Positions 52,724 through 56,766 of a stretch of 56,766 nucleotides of DNA are shown piece by piece. The stretch's first letter is position 1; each line of letters starts with the position of its first letter. This stretch comes from DRTC01 sp964521025. GTDB taxonomy: Bacteria > Cloacimonadota > Cloacimonadia > Cloacimonadales > TCS61. Made by a program: the position numbers and the translations under genes. The stretch spans positions 1-56,766 of the forward strand of contig CAZFPK010000017.1 in assembly GCA_964521025.1 (NCBI GenBank), read 5' to 3'. Under the pieces are notes generated by a model, which saw nothing but the letters and a program-made list of their open reading frames with translations, ran no database searches and was not told where the DNA came from.

Positions 52724-52846
52724 GGGATGATGACTACTTATCCAAGTACCGGTTGAGAGAGCTTTGTCTGGGGCGTCTGGACATGCTGAAAGTTCAGCAT
52801 TAAATCCTGTTTTCAGGAGCGCCACTCTACATTGTGGCATCATCCC
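52724..52846 (+). ncRNA. Candidate structured RNA of unknown family (123 nt)
   Basis: Between prpC and a 67-aa ORF. The ends pair perfectly over 9 bp (GGGATGATG / CATCATCCC), extended by CTAC / GTGG. Inside are AGAG / CTCT, GGCG (52772-52775) with CGCC (52820-52823), and two hairpins: ATGCTGAA-AG-TTCAGCAT (52783-52800) and CCTG-TTTT-CAGG (52806-52817). It is followed by a U-rich TATTTTCTATTT. I recognise no known family: SRP RNA, 6S, tmRNA and common riboswitch cores are not matched. Could be a trans-acting RNA, a leader of the small ORF or the prp operon 3' end. Folding by eye only. Confidence 0.45.
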
Positions 52847-52870
52847 TATTTTCTATTTCAGGGAACATAA

Positions 52871-53074
52871 ATGATGGATGAAAATTTCATACAAAGATTA
52901 AAGAAGTATGTCGATATTATCGATGAACGAGTAAAAGAGTGTCGCCGGGAAATTGTTTCCAGAGCCATGGATCCGTCCTCCAGCTGCTGTCTGACCGGGG
53001 AAATCTCTGCTCATCAATATAATAAAACAAGGCTTTACGATCTTTTCCCGGAATTGGAAGATCAACGGAAATGA
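52871..53074 (+). CDS. Hypothetical small protein (67 aa)
   Basis: ATG 52871 has AGGGAA 6 nt upstream. The product (MMDENFIQRLKKYVDIIDER, VKECRREIVSRAMDPSSSCC, LTGEISAHQYNKTRLYDLFP, ELEDQRK) begins with an amphipathic helix and has a Cys pair in the middle. No family is recognised. It lies between the candidate structured RNA and the tRNA-Sec/selB genes in the same direction as selB. Codon use is ordinary for the window, but the short length keeps confidence low. Confidence 0.4.
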   Translation: MMDENFIQRLKKYVDIIDERVKECRREIVSRAMDPSSSCCLTGEISAHQYNKTRLYDLFPELEDQRK

Positions 53075-53254
53075 TTGGAGAACTTGAGTTAAAATTCCCC
53101 CTATCTGTCAAACGCTGTCACAATTCTCAACTCGCACTCTCCGGATCAATGCAAGACAAATCTTGCTGAAATTTTTTATAGGAGCAAATAAACAACATCG
53201 GAATGTTCTGTTCGCTATCCGGCTTTTGACCGATTCGCTGCTGAATAAAAAAAA
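53075..53254. other. Non-coding spacer downstream of tRNA-Sec
   Basis: No gene is seen here. A T run (TTTTTTTT on the minus strand) directly follows the tRNA-Sec 3' end and could end its transcript. The repeat words CAACTCGCACT and GTTCGCTATCCGG resemble repeats elsewhere in the window. Confidence 0.4.
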
Positions 53255-53346
53255 CCGAGAGGGCAGGAATCGAACCTGCCGTGAACAGTTTTAGCTGCCC
53301 ATTACCGGTTTTGAAGACCGGTTGAAACACCAGTTCCGTCCTCTCT
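53255..53346 (-). tRNA. selC: tRNA-Sec (TCA), selenocysteine
   Basis: On the minus strand: acceptor GAGAGG / CCTCTC, D arm GGAAC-TGGT-GTTTC, a 6-bp anticodon stem ACCGGT/ACCGGT around CTTCAAA with anticodon TCA (53312-53314), a long variable arm GGGCAG-CTAAAA-CTGTTC, and T arm GCAGG-TTCGATT-CCTGC. The long variable arm with a TCA anticodon and no plausible suppressor role identifies tRNA-Sec. The outermost acceptor pairs are not perfect, so the ends are uncertain by 1-2 nt and CCA is not encoded. It is divergent from selB, which starts about 200 nt to the right. Confidence 0.9.
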
Positions 53347-53498
53347 AAATGAAAGTCTAAAATCTGGATGCGAAAAATGTGTAAAGTTTTTTGTTCACGA
53401 TCGGATAAAAAACACCAGCGGGGCAATTTGTGACTGGAAATACTTTTTGCGGAGTGGTGGAGCGAGTGAAACGCAGGAGCGTTCTGCAAGTTGCATTC

Positions 53499-53516
53499 CA
53501 ACGCAGGAGCGTTGGA
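53499..53516. repeat. Hairpin repeat CCAACGC-AGGA-GCGTTGG upstream of selB
   Basis: A perfect 7-bp hairpin followed by AACGAG. A near-identical copy (CCAGCGCAGGAGCGTTGG then AACGAG) lies at about 56421 just before the CRISPR array, and a partial copy (AACGCAGGAGCGTTCTGC) at about 53470. Confidence 0.75.
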
Positions 53517-53550
53517 ACGAGCATAGTAATCTAATTAAAAAAGGTAAATA

Positions 53551-55506
53551 ATGGAAAATAAACATCTGATCATGGGAACTGCGGGTCATATCGATCACGG
53601 CAAAACCGCTTTGGTAAAAGCATTAACAGGTTTTGACTGCGATACTCATAAACAGGAAAAAGATCGCGGGATAACCATAAATCTCGGTTTTACACATTTC
53701 GATCTGGCAGATGGAAACAGTATCGGGATCGTCGATGTTCCCGGTCATGCTGATTTCATCAAAACCATGGTTGCCGGAGCCTGCGGGATCGATTTCGTTC
53801 TTCTGGTCATATCTGCAGATGAAGGAATAATGCCGCAAACGAGAGAACACCTGGAAATAATGAAAATTTTAGAGATCAGGTACGGAATGATCGTTTTGAC
53901 AAAATTGGATCTCGTAGATGAAGAACTGGCAGAACTGGCGGAAGAAGAGACAAAAGATTTCGTCGAAGGAACTTTCCTGCATGATGCTCAAATCCATAAA
54001 GTTTCGAGCCTGACAAAGCAAGGTCTGGATGATCTGAAAGCGGCAATTTCCAATCTCGTTGAAAATATTCCGTCCCGAAATTCCAAAGGTGATTTCCGCA
54101 TGTACATCGATCGCCTTTTTACCAGACCCGGTTTCGGAACGATCGTCAACGGTTCTGTTTTATCGGGAGTTCTAAATAAAAAACAGCCTGTTTATCTTTT
54201 ACCGGGAAGTAAAGAATTACGGATCAGGCGAATAGAAAGACATGGAAATGAAGTCGGGCAGTTAAAGGCAGGAGATCGGGCTTCCTTGAACCTGATCGGT
54301 CTCAAACACAAAGATTTCGAGCGAGGAATGCTCATTGCGGGTAAGCAGATCAATGAAACGAAAATGCTCGATGCAAAATTATTCATCTTCAAAAATGCAA
54401 GTTCTATCGGTTTATGGAGCCAGGTTGTTTTTCTTCTCGGCACTGTCAGAGTTATGGTTCGCATGCACCTCCTCGACAAAGATGAATTGAAAAGCGAAGA
54501 ACAGGGTATTGTGCAGATCTATCTTCCCAAACCGGTCATCGCGCAAATCGGAGATCATTTTATCATCCGCAATTCTTCCGGTGATTTGACCCTGGGTGGT
54601 GGTACGATCATCGATCCGTATCCGCTGCATCATCGCCGTCGTCGAAAGGAACAGATCGAGATCGTAAAAAAAATTTCTTCCGGAATTCTTTCCGAACGCA
54701 TAGCAGCAGAAGTAAAAAAATCCGTTACCCCGGTTTCTCATCTTTCTCTCGCTGAAAAATTGGACATCGACCCCGATGAAATGATAAACACGATCTTCAA
54801 TGAACTTCCCAAAGGAGTTGTTTTTTTCCAGGAAAATGAACATATTCTCCTGCTTCTGAAAAAGATGAAAATCGATATCCAAAACAAAATCCTGAATATG
54901 CTCACCGAACATCACAAAAAAAATCCTTTAATGGAGGAAGGGAAAACTTTCCAGGAATTGACAGGAGTTTTCGGCAAGCAGCAGGATGAGATGTCTAAAC
55001 TTGTTTTAACAGCGATTTTAAAAGAATTAGAAGAAAAAAATAAGATCAGGAAAATCAAGAAAACCTGGATCCTGACCACGCATGAAATAAAGATAGATGA
55101 GAAGTTTTTGTCTCAGATAAATCTGGTTGAGAAATTCCTGGAAAATGCCGGCAGCAAATTAGCGGATATGAAAGAAATGTTTGCTTTGATGACGGAAAAA
55201 GGAATTTCTGAAAACAAACTCAAACAAATCCTTAAATATTTAATGGACCAGAAAAAAATATATTTTATCAAACAAATCTACCTGCATGCCGATCTTGTTG
55301 AAAATTCCAGACAACTCCTGATCGATTTCCTAAAAAAGAATGAGCAGGGAATTACTGTTGCTCGATTCCGCGATCTGATCGACAGCAACCGGGTGACTTC
55401 TTTATTACTTCTCGAGTTTTTTGATAATGAAGGAATAACTTTGCGTAAGGATAATGTGAGGGTTTTCAGGAAGAGCTTTAATATCGGAATAAAAAAACTT
55501 ATCTAA
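53551..55506 (+). CDS. selB: Selenocysteine-specific elongation factor SelB
   Basis: A 651-aa GTPase that brings Sec-tRNA to UGA codons with a SECIS element. Ribosome site AAAAAAGG upstream. GTPase motifs: GTAGHIDHGKT (9-19), DRGITINLGF, DVPGHADFIKTM, TKLDLVDEE. Elongation-factor domains 2-3 follow (RLFTRPGFGTIVNGSVLSG; HLLDKDELKSEEQGIVQIYL; GDHFIIRNSSGDLTLGGGTI), then four winged-helix-like repeats that bind the SECIS RNA, ending in SNRVTSLLLLEFFDNEGITL. Slightly longer than the usual 610-640 aa. tRNA-Sec lies nearby. selA and selD are not in the window. Its 3' end overlaps the stop of mazF by 8 nt in convergent orientation. Confidence 0.95.
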   Translation: MENKHLIMGTAGHIDHGKTALVKALTGFDCDTHKQEKDRGITINLGFTHFDLADGNSIGIVDVPGHADFIKTMVAGACGIDFVLLVISADEGIMPQTREHLEIMKILEIRYGMIVLTKLDLVDEELAELAEEETKDFVEGTFLHDAQIHKVSSLTKQGLDDLKAAISNLVENIPSRNSKGDFRMYIDRLFTRPGFGTIVNGSVLSGVLNKKQPVYLLPGSKELRIRRIERHGNEVGQLKAGDRASLNLIGLKHKDFERGMLIAGKQINETKMLDAKLFIFKNASSIGLWSQVVFLLGTVRVMVRMHLLDKDELKSEEQGIVQIYLPKPVIAQIGDHFIIRNSSGDLTLGGGTIIDPYPLHHRRRRKEQIEIVKKISSGILSERIAAEVKKSVTPVSHLSLAEKLDIDPDEMINTIFNELPKGVVFFQENEHILLLLKKMKIDIQNKILNMLTEHHKKNPLMEEGKTFQELTGVFGKQQDEMSKLVLTAILKELEEKNKIRKIKKTWILTTHEIKIDEKFLSQINLVEKFLENAGSKLADMKEMFALMTEKGISENKLKQILKYLMDQKKIYFIKQIYLHADLVENSRQLLIDFLKKNEQGITVARFRDLIDSNRVTSLLLLEFFDNEGITLRKDNVRVFRKSFNIGIKKLI

Positions 55507-55822
55507 CTAACATCTCATTAATCGTGTATTTAATATCCTGGATTGTATGATTCACAAGATGACCAAGTTTCTTTATTAATCTTTTTTTATCGACAGTTCT
55601 AATTTGATCCAGAACAATCCACCCTCTTTTGTTCTGAAATTTCAAACCGACACGGGTTGGATATTCATGGGATTTTGTTGTCATTGGAGCAATGATCACA
55701 GTTGAAATATATCTATTCATTTCATTTGGAGAAATAATTACACAGGGTCTTGATTTCTTAATTTCATGTCCGATTGCAGGATCGAGAGAAATCAAGTAGA
55801 TATCGTACTGTTCGATCACCAT
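55499..55822 (-). CDS. mazF: MazF/PemK-type mRNA interferase toxin
   Basis: About 107 aa from ATG 55822 (MVIEQYDIYLISLDPAIGHE), chosen because AAGGA lies 6 nt upstream; the TTG at 55828 would leave no spacing. Family features: YDIYLISLDPAIGHEIKKSR, RPCVIISPNEMN (the R-P-x-x-(V/I)-(I/L)-(S/T)-(N/P)-x-x-x-N motif), IIAPMTTKSHEYPTRV (I-A-P-(I/M)-T), and GWIVLDQIRTVDKKRL (D-Q-(I/V)-R-(T/A)). Such toxins cleave mRNA at short sequence motifs. The antitoxin gene lies just upstream and overlaps by a few bases. Convergent with selB. Confidence 0.92.
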   Translation of the reverse strand: MVIEQYDIYLISLDPAIGHEIKKSRPCVIISPNEMNRYISTVIIAPMTTKSHEYPTRVGLKFQNKRGWIVLDQIRTVDKKRLIKKLGHLVNHTIQDIKYTINEMLVR

Positions 55823-56064
55823 ACCCAATCCTTATCGTTAACATCGATACTATCAGATATGAATAATCTATCATCTTGATTTTTATGCATTTTGTGAAAC
55901 TCCTTATCCCAGTTTTTTCTGGGAATCTCATTATAGGATTTGATCAGGATTCTATCTTCCTGAACTTCTAAATCGACGAATTTCTTTATATGGCATTGTT
56001 CCAAAATTATTTTTGGGATTCTTATCCCTTTTGAATTTCCTATTGCAACAAGGCTTGTTTTCAT
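55816..56064 (-). CDS. mazE: MazE-type antitoxin (AbrB/SpoVT fold)
   Basis: An 82-aa protein. The N-terminus TSLVAIGNSKGIRIPKIILE matches the swapped-hairpin AbrB/MazE DNA-binding domain (G-N-S-x-G-(I/V)-R-(I/L)-P). The acidic C-terminal tail (DDRLFISDSIDVNDKDWVW) would wrap the toxin. GGAGG precedes ATG 56064 at 6 nt. Upstream, TGTAA-N11-TTACA (56078-56098) overlaps a TTGACA-like word and may be the autoregulatory operator; this is by eye. Confidence 0.9.
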   Translation of the reverse strand: MKTSLVAIGNSKGIRIPKIILEQCHIKKFVDLEVQEDRILIKSYNEIPRKNWDKEFHKMHKNQDDRLFISDSIDVNDKDWVW

Positions 56065-56077
56065 TTTTCACCTCCGA

Positions 56078-56098
56078 TGTAATTACAAAATAGTTACA
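56078..56098 (-). promoter_or_regulatory. Possible operator of mazEF
   Basis: Inverted repeat TGTAA-N11-TTACA directly upstream of the mazE ribosome site. A -35-like TTGACA (minus strand, 56109-56104) lies just upstream, but the transcript start implied by it would fall almost in the ribosome site, so the promoter call is weak. Confidence 0.35.
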
Positions 56099-56225
56099 AT
56101 AAGTGTCAAACAGAAATTTTAAAATTATAGAAAAAGTAATAAATAATTGAGATTAATAACGAAACAACATCAATCAAAGCAGCTATTATTTAATTTGTTT
56201 CTTTTCAACTCTTATTATAGTTCAA

Positions 56226-56348
56226 TTCAACGAACTGATCGACAGCAACCGGATAACTTCGTTATTATTACTCGAGTTTTTTGATGGGGAAGGAATTACT
56301 TTAAGGAAAGATAATGTGCTGGTTTTCAGGAAAAGCTTTTTGAGATAG
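56226..56348 (+). pseudogene. Second copy of the selB 3' end (remnant)
   Basis: Reads FNELIDSNRITSLLLLEFFD then GEGITLRKDNVLVFRKSFLR and stops at TAG 56346. It matches the last winged-helix of the intact SelB: 33 of 38 residues by eye (SelB has FRDLIDSNRVTSLLLLEFFD, NEGITLRKDNVRVFRKSF). No start, so not expressed on its own. It lies 162 nt upstream of mazE (56064), so the mazEF pair sits exactly between the intact gene and this extra 3' end. The divergence suggests the extra end comes from another allele rather than a fresh duplication. Confidence 0.85.
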
Positions 56349-56441
56349 AAAAATATACTCGCTTCAATGCTCTGCGTGGGAGCGATAACATCATGACGCA
56401 GATCGTCACTACATTCATTCCAGCGCAGGAGCGTTGGAACG

Positions 56442-56700
56442 AGAGATACCCTAGCTCAGCCGGAAATCTGCATTAATACATCAAAAACAAAAGCCATAAC
56501 AAAATCAGAAGGATGTCTCAACCCTAGCTCAGCCGGAAATCTGCATTAATACCAGAAATACCATCTTTATTGAAAAGCCCAGAATCGAGTCTCAACCCTA
56601 GCTCAGCCGGAAATCTGCATTAATACCTTCGATGAAGCGTTTGATAATGTGATCTCCAGAAGGTCTCAACCCTAGCTCAGCCGGAAATCTGCATTAATAC
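56442..56700 (-). CRISPR. CRISPR array, leader-distal end: 4 repeats of 38 nt, 3 spacers
   Basis: Repeats at 56442-56479 (degenerate), 56515-56552, 56589-56626 and 56663-56700; the last three are identical, beginning GTCTCAACCC and ending CATTAATAC on the plus strand. Spacers are 35, 36 and 36 nt, all different. On the minus strand the repeat ends GGTTGAGAC, like the 5' handle of many type I/III crRNAs (GTTGAAAC-like), and the plus-strand left-most repeat is degenerate at its minus-strand 3' end, the usual sign of the leader-distal end. So transcription is leftward and the leader is to the right. No cas gene is in the window. The damaged repeat abuts a hairpin repeat. Confidence 0.93.
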
Positions 56701-56766
56701 CAGAAATTAATAAATATATTAATTTAAAAAATAGAATGACACACCACTAGGTCAACAGGAAATATG
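56701..56766 (-). promoter_or_regulatory. Probable start of CRISPR leader (truncated)
   Basis: AT-rich sequence immediately after the last repeat (CAGAAATTAATAAATATATT...). No further repeat appears where one would be expected after a 36-nt spacer. With the array orientation inferred above, this is the leader-proximal side. The window ends here. Confidence 0.45.

Noticed and set aside
52724..52846. SRP RNA, 6S RNA or tmRNA at this locus
   Set aside because: No GGAAG-type SRP apical loop, no large central bubble of 6S, and no tRNA-like ends or tag frame of tmRNA.
56349..56441. A small gene between the selB remnant and the CRISPR array
   Set aside because: Only repeat words (CTCTGCGTGGGAGCG, GCGCAGGAGCGTTGG) and short frames without ribosome sites are present.

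Overview
The window is AT-rich bacterial DNA with dense operons. It looks like an uncultured member of the FCB superphylum, probably Cloacimonadota-like, although no rRNA is present to prove this. The main clues are two giant beta-helix surface proteins ending in a FlgD-like C-terminal domain of the type-IX-sorting kind (NYPNPF...GIYFY), a PorV/UPF0164-type outer-membrane protein, a BACON lipoprotein, and many short palindromic repeats, several of them inside genes. Selenocysteine machinery (tRNA-Sec and SelB) is encoded.

Layout. (1) 3-5960: four genes joined by three consecutive 4-nt ATGA overlaps: the C-terminal part of an N6-adenine methyltransferase with a TaqI-like specificity domain, an AbiEi-like winged-helix protein, an AbiEii-type nucleotidyltransferase, and a 1046-aa phospholipase-D/SNF2-helicase fusion. 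This looks like a composite anti-phage operon. (2) 5970-11602: murC-murB-ftsQ-ftsA-ftsZ, the second half of a division/cell-wall (dcw) cluster, starting 10 nt after the helicase gene. The defence operon therefore sits directly in front of, and possibly inside, the dcw cluster. (3) 11603-15100: a pair of about 140-nt palindromic elements, a phage-holin-superfamily-IV-like membrane protein, a GNAT acetyltransferase, a small hydrophobic protein beside a probably artificial 100-N gap, and an O-antigen-ligase/TPR membrane protein. (4) 15185-26861, mostly minus strand: LPP20-like protein, outer-membrane beta-barrel, BACON lipoprotein, then a CsgG-domain protein followed by an uncharacterised set of membrane proteins (213, 277 and 231 aa, and a DUF6754-like protein) interrupted by a degraded REP-associated transposase with its palindromes; then a mosaic pseudogene, a PAP2 phosphatase and a small ORF. 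(5) 27013-33594: tRNA-Asp, then a heavy-metal efflux locus (His-rich exported protein, TolC-like, CusB-like, CusA-like and a PII-like regulator) ending in an intrinsic terminator. (6) 33731-40447: rsmA, a P-loop ATPase, a phosphoesterase-like exported protein, a DUF559 nuclease bracketed by direct repeats, a Roco (LRR-Roc-COR) GTPase and a Xer-type recombinase. (7) 40616-48947: tandem beta-helix surface proteins with nearly identical 5' ends. (8) 49152-52712: methylcitrate-cycle operon prpD-prpB-prpC for propionyl-CoA oxidation. (9) 52724-56766: a possible structured RNA, a 67-aa ORF, tRNA-Sec (minus), selB, a mazEF pair lying between selB and a second copy of the selB 3' end, and the leader-distal end of a CRISPR array whose leader, and possibly cas genes, lie beyond the right edge.

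The strongest candidate for an under-described system is the methyltransferase-AbiEi-AbiEii-PLD/SNF2 operon. The CsgG/DUF6754 membrane module is a second. Family names come from motif recognition by eye; no database search was run.
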